This document shows positions 36,308-45,013 of a stretch of DNA of 64,000 nucleotides, piece after piece. The stretch spans positions 20,916-84,915 of the forward strand of contig NZ_JAHCLR010000027.1 of the NCBI RefSeq assembly GCF_018455725.1, written 5' to 3'. The position numbers and the translations under genes were made by a program. The notes under the pieces were generated by a model. It was given only the letters and a program-made list of their open reading frames with translations, was not told the origin of the DNA and made no database searches. Within the stretch, counting starts at the first letter, position 1. Each line of letters starts with the position of its first letter. The DNA is from Mycolicibacter acidiphilus (GTDB lineage: Bacteria > Actinomycetota > Actinomycetes > Mycobacteriales > Mycobacteriaceae).

Positions 36308-37473
36308 CAGTAGGACCGGGGCAGGCCCAGCGAGGTCTGCGCGACGAAGTTCAGGATCATCTCCCGGCTCACCGGCGCGATCCGGGCCAGCCGGGACGAG
36401 GTGATCGCCGCGGCGATGCCGTATTCCTTGGTCAAACCGTTGCCGCCCAACGACTGCACGGCCTGGTCGACCGCCCGCGTCGACGCCTCCCCGGCCGCGT
36501 ACTTGGCCATGTTGGCGGCCTCAGCGGCGCCGAAGTCGTCGCCGGCGTCGTACAGGGTGGCGGCCTTCTGCATCATCAGCTTGGCCAGCTGAATCTCGAT
36601 GTGGTTCTGCGCCAACGGATGCGACAGACCCTGGTGCGAGCCGATCGGGGTCTTCCACACCTGGCGGGTGCTGACGTAGTCGACGGCCTTCTTGATGGCG
36701 AAGCGGCCCATGCCGACCGCGCTGGCCGCACCCATGATGCGCTCCGGGTTCAGTCCGGCGAACAGCTGCGCGATCGCGGCGTCCTCCGAGCCCACCAGTG
36801 CGTCGGCGGGCAACCGGACGTCGTCGAGGAAGACCTGGAACTGCCGCTCCGGGCTGATCAGCTCCATCTCGATCGGGGTGTAGCTCAGCCCCTTGGCGTC
36901 AGTGGGAACGACGAACAGTGCGGGTTTGAGGTTGCCGGTCTTGGCGTCCTCGGTGCGGCCCACCACCAGCACCGCCTGCGCTTGGTCGATGCCGGAGATG
37001 AACGTCTTCTGGCCCTTGAGGATCCAGTCGCTGCCGTCGCGGCGCGCGGTGGTGGTGATCTTGTGCGAGTTCGATCCGGCGTCCGGTTCGGTGATGGCGA
37101 ACGCCATCGTCAGCGACCCGTCGGCGATGCTCGGGATCCACCGCTGCTTCTGCTCGTCGGTGCCGAACTTGGAGATGATCGTGCCGTTGATCGCCGGGGA
37201 GACGACCATCATCAGCAGCCCGCAGCCGTTGGCCGCCATCTCCTCCATCACCAGTGACAGCTCGTACATGCCGGCGCCGCCGCCGCCGTACTCCTCGGGC
37301 AGGTTCACCCCGATAAAGCCGAGTTTGCCCGCCTCGTTCCACAATTCGTCGGTGTGCTCACCGGCGCGGGCCTTCTCCAGGTAGTAATCCTGGCCGTAGT
37401 TGGAGGCCATCGCCGCGACCGCCTCCCGCAGGGCGCGACGCTCGTCGTTCTCGATGAAGCTGGTCTCGGTCAC
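36307..37473 (-). CDS. fadE12: Acyl-CoA dehydrogenase
   Basis: 388 aa FAD enzyme that introduces an alpha-beta double bond. NLPEEYGGGGAGMYELS is the N-terminal helix-loop; MAFAITEPDAGSN the substrate/FAD region; QSLGGNGLTKEYGIAA the C-terminal signature. GTG start overlaps the accA2 stop (GTGA). Second acyl-CoA dehydrogenase of the operon besides fadE13, so two desaturation steps or two substrates are likely. Confidence 0.93.
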   Translation of the reverse strand: MTETSFIENDERRALREAVAAMASNYGQDYYLEKARAGEHTDELWNEAGKLGFIGVNLPEEYGGGGAGMYELSLVMEEMAANGCGLLMMVVSPAINGTIISKFGTDEQKQRWIPSIADGSLTMAFAITEPDAGSNSHKITTTARRDGSDWILKGQKTFISGIDQAQAVLVVGRTEDAKTGNLKPALFVVPTDAKGLSYTPIEMELISPERQFQVFLDDVRLPADALVGSEDAAIAQLFAGLNPERIMGAASAVGMGRFAIKKAVDYVSTRQVWKTPIGSHQGLSHPLAQNHIEIQLAKLMMQKAATLYDAGDDFGAAEAANMAKYAAGEASTRAVDQAVQSLGGNGLTKEYGIAAAITSSRLARIAPVSREMILNFVAQTSLGLPRSY

Positions 37474-39458
37474 TTCGGATCTCCTTCTGCGGTGGGTGTC
37501 GGTTCGTTGGTTTGCAGGCGGGCCAGCACAGCGCCGACCTCGACCTGATCCCCGGGTTTGACGTTCAGTTCGGCGAGCACGCCGTCGGCCGGTGCGGCGA
37601 TGGTGTGCTCCATCTTCATCGCCTCCAGCCAGATCAGCGGCTGACCGGCGGTGACCTCGTCGCCGACGCCGGCGCCCAGTCGGATCACGTTGCCGGGCAT
37701 CGGCGCCACCAGCGACCCCTGCTCGACGGCCGAATCGGGCTCCGGGAACCGTGGCTGGGCCAGCAGGTGCACCGGGCCGCCGGGGGAGTCGACGTAGACG
37801 TCCGAACCGTACCGGGCGACGGTGAACGTCCGGGCCACCCCGGCGCCGTCGGCCAGCACCACCGCGTCCGGGGCGGCGGAGACCAGCGTCAGGTCATCAT
37901 CGAGCGTCAATCCGGTTCGGGTGAACCGGTATTCGACGCGGTACTCGGTGTCGTCGTCGCCGGTGTAGACCTTCGACTGCGGCCCCGACGCCAGGTTGCG
38001 CCAGCCGCTGGGCAGTGACCGCAGTGCGGTGGCGGCGGCCCGGTTGTGCGCCGCGTCGGCCAGTGCGGCCGCCACCGCCGAGGCCCGCACGGTCGCCGCG
38101 TCGGCCAGTGGCGCCGACAGGACATCGAGGCCGTGGGTGTCGAAGAACGCGGTGTCGGTGGCACCGTCCAGAAACGCCGGGTGCCGCAGCACGTTCACCA
38201 GCAGATCCCGGTTGGTGCGCAGCCCGTGCAGTCGGGTGCGCGCCAGGCCGCGGGCCAGCACAGCCGCCGCCTGCGCCCGGGTGGGGGCGTAGCTGATCAC
38301 CTTGGCCAGCATCGGGTCGTAGTGAATGGACACCACCGAGCCGTCCTCGATGCCGGAGTCCAGCCGGATCCCGGTGCGCCCGCCCAGCGTCGCGAACCGC
38401 GCCGCCACACCGGGGACGTCGACGGTGTACACCGGCCCGGCTTGCGGCTGCCAGCCTCGTGCCGGGTCCTCCGCGTACAGCCGAACCTCGATCGAATGAC
38501 CGTGCGCGGCAGGCGGTTCGGGGTCCAGTCGTTGACCGTCAGCGACGGCGATCTGCAGTTCGACGAGATCGCAGCCGGTGGTCTCCTCGGTGACCGGGTG
38601 CTCCACCTGCAGGCGGGTGTTCATCTCCAGGAAGTAGAACTCGCCGTGATCGTCGGCAAGGAACTCCACGGTGCCCGCCCCGGTGTAGCCGATCGCCGAC
38701 GTGGCCAGCCGGGCCGCCTCGAACAGTTTCGCCCGCATCTCGGGGGTGCGTTCCACCAGCGGGGACGGCGCCTCCTCGATGACCTTCTGGTGCCGGCGCT
38801 GAATCGAGCATTCGCGCTCGCCGACCGCCCACACCGTGCCGTGCTGATCGGCCATCACCTGGACCTCGATGTGATGCCCGGTGGGCAGATACCGTTCACA
38901 GAACACCGTCGCGTCCCCGAACGCCGAGGCGGCCTCCCGGCTCGCGGCCTCGACTTCGCTTGCCAGCGCCGACAGCTCCGTCACCACCCGCATCCCGCGC
39001 CCGCCGCCGCCGGCGGAGGCTTTCACCAACACCGGCAACTGGGCGGTGGTGACCGTGGCCGGGTCGAGTTCCTCGAGCACCGGCACCCCGGCGGCGGCCA
39101 TCATCTTCTTGGACTCGATCTTGGAGCCCATCGACTGCACCGCCGCCACCGGCGGGCCGATCCAGGTCAGCCCCGCAGCGGTTACCGCGGCGGCGAAATC
39201 GGCGTTCTCGGACAGGAACCCGTAACCGGGGTGCACCGCGTCGGCCCCGGCGGCCTGCGCGGCGGCGATGATCGCCGGCGCCGACAGGTAGCTGGTGGTC
39301 TCCGGCAGTCGCACGCGGGCGTCGGCTTCGGCGACGTGCGGTGCGCCGGCGTCCGGGTCGGTGTAGACGGCGACCGTGCTCAGACCCAGCCGGCGACAGG
39401 TCGCGAACACCCGCCGGGCGATCTCGCCTCGGTTGGCTACCAGAACTCTGCTGATCAT
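37470..39458 (-). CDS. accA2: Acyl-CoA carboxylase alpha subunit (biotin carboxylase + BCCP)
   Basis: 662 aa from the ATG at 39458 (GAGGA upstream); a GTG at 39470 that overlaps the accD2 stop would add four residues. The biotin carboxylase ATP-grasp domain covers about 1-450 (VLVANRGEIARRVF, KASAGGGGRGMRVV, FLEMNTRLQVEHPVTE). The BCCP domain at the C-terminus carries the biotinyl Lys in LEAMKMEHTIAAP. With AccD2 it should carboxylate a branched or isoprenoid acyl-CoA, as in methylcrotonyl- or geranyl-CoA carboxylases. Confidence 0.95.
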   Translation of the reverse strand: MISRVLVANRGEIARRVFATCRRLGLSTVAVYTDPDAGAPHVAEADARVRLPETTSYLSAPAIIAAAQAAGADAVHPGYGFLSENADFAAAVTAAGLTWIGPPVAAVQSMGSKIESKKMMAAAGVPVLEELDPATVTTAQLPVLVKASAGGGGRGMRVVTELSALASEVEAASREAASAFGDATVFCERYLPTGHHIEVQVMADQHGTVWAVGERECSIQRRHQKVIEEAPSPLVERTPEMRAKLFEAARLATSAIGYTGAGTVEFLADDHGEFYFLEMNTRLQVEHPVTEETTGCDLVELQIAVADGQRLDPEPPAAHGHSIEVRLYAEDPARGWQPQAGPVYTVDVPGVAARFATLGGRTGIRLDSGIEDGSVVSIHYDPMLAKVISYAPTRAQAAAVLARGLARTRLHGLRTNRDLLVNVLRHPAFLDGATDTAFFDTHGLDVLSAPLADAATVRASAVAAALADAAHNRAAATALRSLPSGWRNLASGPQSKVYTGDDDTEYRVEYRFTRTGLTLDDDLTLVSAAPDAVVLADGAGVARTFTVARYGSDVYVDSPGGPVHLLAQPRFPEPDSAVEQGSLVAPMPGNVIRLGAGVGDEVTAGQPLIWLEAMKMEHTIAAPADGVLAELNVKPGDQVEVGAVLARLQTNEPTPTAEGDPK

Positions 39459-39466
39459 GGGCGTCC

Positions 39467-41062
39467 TCACATCCGGAAGACGCCGAAGTTCGACGTCCCC
39501 TCAATCGGGCCGCTGGCGATGGCGGACAAACACATTCCGAGCACGGTGCGGGTGTCGCGCGGGTCGATCACCCCGTCGTCGTAGAGCATCCCGGACAGGA
39601 ACGTCGGTAGCGACTCGGCTTCGATCTGCGCCTCGATCGCCGCCCGCAGCGCGGCGTCGGCGGCCTCGTCGACCGCCTGACCGCGTGCTTCCGCCGCGGC
39701 CCGACTGACGATCGAGATGACCCCGGCCAGCTGCGCGCCGCCCATCACCGCGGACTTCGCGCTCGGCCAGGCGAACAGGAACCGCGGGTCGTAGGCCCGC
39801 CCGCACATGCCGTAGTGCCCGGCGCCGTAGGAGGCGCCGATCAGCAGCGAGATGTGCGGCACCGTCGAGTTGGAGACGGCGTTGATCATCATCGAGCCGT
39901 GTTTGATCATCCCGCCTTCCTCGTACGCCTTGCCGACCATGTAGCCGGTGGTGTTGTGCAGGAACAGCAGTGGGGTGTTGGAGCGGTTCGCCAGCTGGAT
40001 GAACTGAGTGGCCTTCTGCGCCTCCTCGCTGAACAGCACGCCGCGGGCGTTGGCCAGGATCCCGATCGGGTAGCCGTGCAGCCGTGCCCAACCGGTGATC
40101 AGCGACGAGCCGTACATGCCTTTGAACTCGTCGAACTCGGAACCGTCGACGATGCGGGCGATCACCTCGCGCGGGTCGAACGGGATGCGCAGGTCGGCCG
40201 GGACGATCCCGATCAGCTCCTCCGCGGAGTACCGCGGCTCGATCACCGGCGAAGGCGTCGGGCCCTTTTTGACCCAGTTCAGCCGGGCCACGATGCGGCG
40301 CCCGATCCGGATCGCGTCGAGTTCGTCGGCGGCGAAGTAGTCGGCCAGACCCGAAGTGCGGGCGTGCATCTCGGCGCCGCCCAGCGACTCGTCGTCGGAC
40401 TCCTCACCGGTCGCCATCTTCACCAGCGGCGGGCCGGCCAGGAACACCTTGGAGCGTTCCTTGATCATCACCACGTGATCGGACATGCCGGGCACGTACG
40501 CCCCGCCCGCGGTCGAATTGCCGAACACCAGCGCGATCGTCGGGATGCCGGCCGCCGACAGTCGGGTCAGGTCGCGGAACATCTGCCCGCCCGGGATGAA
40601 CACCTCTTTCTGGGTGGGCAGGTCGGCACCGCCGGACTCCACCAGCGAGATCACCGGTAGCCGGTTCTCGAACGCTATCTGGTTGGCCCGCAGGATCTTC
40701 CGCAGCGTCCACGGGTTGGAGGTGCCGCCCTTCACCGTGGGATCGTTGGCGACGATCATGGCTTCGACGCCTTCGACCACACCGATCCCGGTGACCAGGC
40801 TGGCCCCGACCTGGAACTGGCTGCCCCACGCGGCCAGCGGGCACAACTCCAGGAACGGCGAATCCGGGTCGACGAGCGCCTCGATGCGTTCCCGGGCGGT
40901 GAGCTTGCCGCGGGCGTGGTGGCGCTCAACGTATTTCGGTCCGCCGCCGGCTAGCGCCTTGGCGAGTTCGGTGTCGAGTTCGGTGAGCTTCTCGGTCAGC
41001 GCCGCCTCCGCCTCCCGATAGGCGGACGAGGCCGGGTCGAGGGTGGAGCGCAGGGCGGTCAT
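39467..41062 (-). CDS. accD2: Acyl-CoA carboxylase beta subunit (MCC/GCC-type carboxyltransferase)
   Basis: 531 aa carboxyltransferase with N- and C-half crotonase folds. VANDPTVKGGTSNPWTLRK, GGADLPTQKEVFIPGG and the biotin-pocket GNSTAGGAYVPGMSD are typical of methylcrotonyl/geranyl-CoA carboxylase beta subunits rather than propionyl-CoA ones. LLIGASYGAGHYGMCGRAYD is the C-half oxyanion motif. The ATG overlaps the fadE13 stop (ATGA). Substrate for AccA2-AccD2 is not settled as far as I know. Confidence 0.94.
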   Translation of the reverse strand: MTALRSTLDPASSAYREAEAALTEKLTELDTELAKALAGGGPKYVERHHARGKLTARERIEALVDPDSPFLELCPLAAWGSQFQVGASLVTGIGVVEGVEAMIVANDPTVKGGTSNPWTLRKILRANQIAFENRLPVISLVESGGADLPTQKEVFIPGGQMFRDLTRLSAAGIPTIALVFGNSTAGGAYVPGMSDHVVMIKERSKVFLAGPPLVKMATGEESDDESLGGAEMHARTSGLADYFAADELDAIRIGRRIVARLNWVKKGPTPSPVIEPRYSAEELIGIVPADLRIPFDPREVIARIVDGSEFDEFKGMYGSSLITGWARLHGYPIGILANARGVLFSEEAQKATQFIQLANRSNTPLLFLHNTTGYMVGKAYEEGGMIKHGSMMINAVSNSTVPHISLLIGASYGAGHYGMCGRAYDPRFLFAWPSAKSAVMGGAQLAGVISIVSRAAAEARGQAVDEAADAALRAAIEAQIEAESLPTFLSGMLYDDGVIDPRDTRTVLGMCLSAIASGPIEGTSNFGVFRM

Positions 41063-42207
41063 GCCTGATACCCCAGCACCTTGGCGGCCAGCGACGTGAG
41101 GATCTCGGTGGTGCCGCCGCCGATGCCGATGATCCGCATGTCACGGTACTGCCGCTCCACCTCGGACTCGGTCATGTAGCCCATCCCGCCGAACAGCTGC
41201 ACCGCCTGATTGGCCACCCACTCACCGGCTTCCACCGCAGTGTTCTTGGCGAAGCACACCTCGGCGATCAGGTTCTGCTCGCCGGTCTGCTGCCGCTCGA
41301 CGACGTGACGGGTGTACACCCGGGCCACGTCGATCCGGCGGGCCATCTCGGCGAGGGTGTTCTGCACGGCCTGCCGGGAGATCAGTGGCCGGCCGAACGT
41401 CTCCCGGTCCCGGCACCATGCCAGCGTCAGGTCCAGGCAGCGCTGGGCGCTGGCGTAGGCCTGGGCGGCCAGCCCGACCCGCTCGGAGACGAACGCCGCG
41501 GCGATCTGCGCGAAGCCGGTGTTCTCGACGCCGACCAGGTTCGCCACCGGCACCCTTGCGTCGACGTAGGACAGCTCCGCGGTGTCCGAGGACCGCCAGC
41601 CCATCTTGTCCAGTTTGCGGCTGACCGTGAACCCCGGCGTGCCGCTCTCCACGACCAGCAGCGACACCCCCGCCGCGCCCGGTCCGCCGGTGCGCACCGC
41701 GGTGACCACGTAGTCGGCGCGCACCGCGGAGGTGATGAAGGTCTTGGCGCCGTTGACCACGTAATGGTCGCCGTCCCGCACCGCGGTGGTGCGCAGGTGC
41801 CCGACGTCGGAGCCGCCGCCGGGCTCGGTGATCGCCAGCGAACCGATCTTCTCGCCGGCCAGCGTCGGGCGCACGAACTCCTCGATCAGCCGCCGGTCGC
41901 CGGAGGCGATCATGTGCGGCACCGAGATGCCGCAGGTGAACAGCGACGCGAAGACCCCGCCGGGCGCACCGGACTGATGCATCTCCTCGCAGATCACCAC
42001 CGCGTCGGCGGGGTCGCCGCCGCCACCGCCGACCGCCTCGGGGAAGCCCGCACCGAGCAGGCCCGCGTCGGCGGCCTTGCGGTGCAGTTCGCGGGGGAGA
42101 TCTCCGGTGCGCTCCCACTCGTCGATGTTCGGGGCGATCTCCCGCTCGACGAAGGCCCGCACGGTCTTGCGCAGATCCTCGCGTTCGGGGGTGGTCCAGA
42201 TGCTCAC
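41059..42207 (-). CDS. fadE13: Acyl-CoA dehydrogenase
   Basis: 382 aa. The GTG start at 42207 overlaps the stop of the AtuA-like gene (GTGA). LGAGFPEAVGGGGGDPADAV, SLAITEPGGGSDVGHLRT and QLFGGMGYMTESEVERQYRD are the standard dehydrogenase landmarks, and RDMRIIGIGGGTTEI precedes the C-terminus. In an Atu-like scheme this is the citronellyl-CoA dehydrogenase (AtuD) equivalent. Longer upstream readings in this frame are antisense-quality sequence and not used. Confidence 0.93.
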   Translation of the reverse strand: MSIWTTPEREDLRKTVRAFVEREIAPNIDEWERTGDLPRELHRKAADAGLLGAGFPEAVGGGGGDPADAVVICEEMHQSGAPGGVFASLFTCGISVPHMIASGDRRLIEEFVRPTLAGEKIGSLAITEPGGGSDVGHLRTTAVRDGDHYVVNGAKTFITSAVRADYVVTAVRTGGPGAAGVSLLVVESGTPGFTVSRKLDKMGWRSSDTAELSYVDARVPVANLVGVENTGFAQIAAAFVSERVGLAAQAYASAQRCLDLTLAWCRDRETFGRPLISRQAVQNTLAEMARRIDVARVYTRHVVERQQTGEQNLIAEVCFAKNTAVEAGEWVANQAVQLFGGMGYMTESEVERQYRDMRIIGIGGGTTEILTSLAAKVLGYQA

Positions 42208-43904
42208 AGCAGTACCTCCGGGATCTCCATGTGACGGCTGCGCAACCATTCGCCCAGCCCCTTGGCTTGTGGATCGAACCGGGCCTGGGACGCCACGCCC
42301 TGGCCGAGAATGCCTTCGACGACGAAGTTCACCGCGCGCAGGTTGGGCAGCAGATGCCGGGTGACCGGCAGGTCGGCGGTCTCGGGAAGAAGCGCCCGCA
42401 GCGTCTCGACGGTCAGAGTGTGGGCCAGCCATCGCCACTGGTCGTCGGTGCGCACCCAGACCCCGATGTTGGCCGAGCCGCCCTTGTCGCCGCTGCGGGC
42501 GCCGGCGATCAGCCCCAGCGGGACCCGCCGGGTCGGGCCGGCCGGCAGGCGGTCCGGGAGCTCCGGCGAGGCGGCCGGTGCCAGCGCCAGGGTGTCGGCG
42601 GCCGGCGCGATATCGGTGCGAGTGCCGTCGGCGTGCACCGCGACGTGCGGCACCTGCGCGGCGTCGACGTAGCCCGGGGTGAACACCCCGTAGACCTGGC
42701 CCGCGGCCGGCGGGGCGGTGACGCAGAAACCGGGGTAGCTGGCCAGCGCCAGCTCGATCGCCGGTGCGGTGAACGGCCGCCCGACCTTGGCCGGGTCCGG
42801 ATCGCGGACGGCGCAGTGCAGCAGGGCGCTGGCCGTCTCCTCGGTGTCGGCGTCCGGGCGGTCGGTGCGGGCCAGCGTCCACACCAGCTCGGCGGGCCGG
42901 ACGGTCAGGGCCGCTTCCAGTTGCGCCTGGATCAGTGCGGCCTTGGCCTCGATGTCCAGCCCGGTCAGCACGAACGTGAACGCGTTGCGGAAGCCGCCGA
43001 TCGAGTTCAGCGAGACCTTGTAGGTCGGCGGTGGCGCCTCCCCGGTCACCCCGGTGATCCGCACCCGGTCGGGCCCGTCGGCGGTCAGCTCGGCGCTGTC
43101 CATCCGGGCGGTGACGTCCGGGTTGGCGTACCGGGCCCCGGTCACCTCGTAGAGCAGCTGCGCGGTGACGGTGTCGACGCTGACCAGGCCTCCGGTGCCG
43201 GCGTGCTTGGTGATCACCGAGGACCCGTCGGCGTGGATCTCGGCGAGCGGGAAGCCGGGATGCATCAGCTGCTCGGTCGGGATCTCGGTGAAGAAGGCGT
43301 AGTTGCCGCCGCTGGCCTGGATGCCGCATTCGATGACGTGTCCGGCGACCACCGCCCCGGCCAGCCGGTCGTAGTCGGTGCGTCCCCAGCCGAAGTGCGC
43401 GGCCGCCGGGCCGACGATCACCGACGCGTCGGTGACCCGGCCGGTGACCACGACGTCGGCGCCGGTGTTGAGACAGTCGACGATCCCCCAGGCGCCCAGG
43501 TAGGCGTTGGCCGTCAGGGGGCTGCCCAGCCCGAGTTCAGCCGCCCGCGGGAGCAGGTCGTCACCTTCGACGTGCGCCACCCGCGTGGGCACGCCGAGCC
43601 GCTCGGCCAGCGCCCGCACCGCGGTGGCCAGGCCCGCCGGGTTGAGCCCGCCGGCGTTCGCAACGATCCGCACACCCTTGTCGTGCGCCAGCCCGAGGCA
43701 CTCCTCGAGCTGGGTCAGGAACGTCTTGGCGTAGCCGCGGTCCGGGTTCTTCATCCGGTCCCGGCCCAGGATCAGCATGGTGAGTTCGGCCAGGTAGTCG
43801 CCGGTGAGATAGTCCAGTTCGCCGTCGGTGAGCATCTCGCGCATCGCCGCGTGGCGGTCACCGTAGAACCCTGAGCAGTTGCCGATCCGAACGGCTGCCG
43901 TCAC
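42204..43904 (-). CDS. Acyclic terpene utilisation AtuA family protein (DUF1446, Rv0976c-like)
   Basis: 566 aa from the GTG at 43904 (VTAAVRIGNCSGFYGDR). DUF1446/AtuA domain: GDYLAELTMLILGRDRMKN, KGVRIVANAGGLNPAGLA and GADVVVTGRVTDASVIVGP. A C-terminal DUF4387-like part is fused (RRVPLGLIAGARSGDKGG, NIGVWVRTDDQW). AtuA proteins are needed for citronellol/geraniol catabolism in Pseudomonas but their reaction is unknown. First gene of the operon; a TTG four codons upstream is an alternative start. Two palindromic operators lie 19 to 53 bp upstream. Confidence 0.9.
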   Translation of the reverse strand: MTAAVRIGNCSGFYGDRHAAMREMLTDGELDYLTGDYLAELTMLILGRDRMKNPDRGYAKTFLTQLEECLGLAHDKGVRIVANAGGLNPAGLATAVRALAERLGVPTRVAHVEGDDLLPRAAELGLGSPLTANAYLGAWGIVDCLNTGADVVVTGRVTDASVIVGPAAAHFGWGRTDYDRLAGAVVAGHVIECGIQASGGNYAFFTEIPTEQLMHPGFPLAEIHADGSSVITKHAGTGGLVSVDTVTAQLLYEVTGARYANPDVTARMDSAELTADGPDRVRITGVTGEAPPPTYKVSLNSIGGFRNAFTFVLTGLDIEAKAALIQAQLEAALTVRPAELVWTLARTDRPDADTEETASALLHCAVRDPDPAKVGRPFTAPAIELALASYPGFCVTAPPAAGQVYGVFTPGYVDAAQVPHVAVHADGTRTDIAPAADTLALAPAASPELPDRLPAGPTRRVPLGLIAGARSGDKGGSANIGVWVRTDDQWRWLAHTLTVETLRALLPETADLPVTRHLLPNLRAVNFVVEGILGQGVASQARFDPQAKGLGEWLRSRHMEIPEVLL

Positions 43905-43922
43905 CTGTAACCCCAATCACTC

Positions 43923-43938
43923 AACCAACCGGTAGGTT
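43923..43938. promoter_or_regulatory. TetR-type palindromic operator upstream of the AtuA-like operon
   Basis: AACCAACCGGTAGGTT is a 16-bp palindrome with 7 of 8 base pairs symmetric, centred on ACCGGT. It lies 19 bp upstream of the GTG of the first operon gene, in a position to block transcription or translation. No regulator gene is adjacent. Confidence 0.6.
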
Positions 43939-43944
43939 AGTAGA

Positions 43945-43957
43945 TACCGTTGGTACC
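43945..43957. promoter_or_regulatory. Second operator candidate upstream of the AtuA-like operon
   Basis: TACCGTTGGTACC; its reverse complement shares TACCAACGGTA with the site at 10454-10464 upstream of the diiron oxygenase gene. The remaining gap 43958-44082 should hold the rpmF promoter; nothing else clear is seen. Confidence 0.4.
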
Positions 43958-44082
43958 GCGTCAAGCGGAGGGGAGGCTGCGGCCCCGATTTTGGAACCGG
44001 CACTGATCACCGGCTATCCTGTCAGGAAGTGTCGCCGCTGGCAGGCTTGCGGCAAAACCCCTGACTGAGGAGAGACTCGACC

Positions 44083-44256
44083 ATGGCCGTGCCGAAACGC
44101 CGGATGTCGCGTTCGAACACCCGCAGCCGCCGGGCGCAGTGGAAGGCCGAGGCCACCGGCCTGGTCAACGTCACCGTCGCCGGCCGCGCACACAAGGTGC
44201 CCCGGCGCCTGCTCAAGGCCGCCCGCCTGGGCCTCGTCGACCTGGACCGTCGCTGA
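44083..44256 (+). CDS. rpmF: 50S ribosomal protein L32 (Cys-free form)
   Basis: 57 aa, [20 protein letters not shown] start and [20 protein letters not shown] end; preceded by GAGGAGAG. A structural protein of the large subunit. The zinc-ribbon cysteines of many bacterial L32 proteins are absent, so this is the zinc-independent C-minus form, as I recall for M. tuberculosis RpmF. It sits 64 bp before mprA. Confidence 0.95.
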   Translation: MAVPKRRMSRSNTRSRRAQWKAEATGLVNVTVAGRAHKVPRRLLKAARLGLVDLDRR

Positions 44257-44320
44257 AAAACAGCCCGACACGACCGGCGCCTGACGTCCCAGACCGCTCA
44301 CCGATGATTGGATAGCACTC

Positions 44321-45013
44321 ATGGCTACCCGGGTACTGGTTGTTGACGACGATCGCGCTGTGCGCGAGTCACTGCGCCGATCACTGTCCTTCAACGGTTA
44401 CTCGGTCTCCCTGGCGACCGACGGCGTCGAGGCGCTGGAGGCGATCACCAGTGACCGCCCCGACGCGATGATCCTGGACGTCATGATGCCGCGGCTGGAC
44501 GGTCTGGAGGTCTGTCGGCAGCTGCGCAGCACCGGTGACGACCTGCCGATCCTGGTGCTGACCGCCCGCGACTCGGTCTCCGAGCGGGTCGCCGGCCTGG
44601 ACGCGGGCGCCGACGACTACCTGCCGAAGCCGTTCGCGCTGGAGGAGTTGCTGGCGCGGATGCGCGCTCTGCTGCGCCGCACCACCGCCGAGGAGCTGTC
44701 CGAGTCGGTCGCGATGAGCTTCGAGGACCTGACGCTGGACCCGGTGACCCGCGAGGTCACCCGTGGCGAGCGGCAGATCAGCCTGACCCGCACCGAGTTC
44801 GCGCTGCTGGAGATGCTGATCGCCAACCCGCGCCGGGTGCTGACCCGCAGCCGGATCCTCGAGGAGGTGTGGGGCTTCGACTTCCCGACCTCGGGCAACG
44901 CGCTGGAGGTCTACATCGGGTACCTGCGCCGCAAGACTGAAGCCGAAGGGGAGCCGCGGCTGATCTACACCGTGCGCGGGGTAGGTTACGTGCTTCGCGA
45001 GACACCTCCCTGA
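44321..45013 (+). CDS. mprA: Response regulator MprA
   Basis: 230 aa OmpR/PhoB-type regulator. The receiver domain (1-120) has the acidic pocket in [10 protein letters not shown], phospho-acceptor D53 in [10 protein letters not shown], and the Lys in [14 protein letters not shown]. The C-terminal winged helix (about 130-228) ends [20 protein letters not shown]. MprAB responds to envelope stress and controls sigE, sigB and pepD in M. tuberculosis. The stop overlaps the mprB ATG by one base. Confidence 0.97.
   Translation: MATRVLVVDDDRAVRESLRRSLSFNGYSVSLATDGVEALEAITSDRPDAMILDVMMPRLDGLEVCRQLRSTGDDLPILVLTARDSVSERVAGLDAGADDYLPKPFALEELLARMRALLRRTTAEELSESVAMSFEDLTLDPVTREVTRGERQISLTRTEFALLEMLIANPRRVLTRSRILEEVWGFDFPTSGNALEVYIGYLRRKTEAEGEPRLIYTVRGVGYVLRETPP

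Noticed and set aside
41059-43329. A longer form of FadE13 with about 374 extra N-terminal residues
   Set aside because: The extension is the AtuA-like gene read in another frame; the GTG at 42207 with GTGA coupling gives the normal dehydrogenase length.
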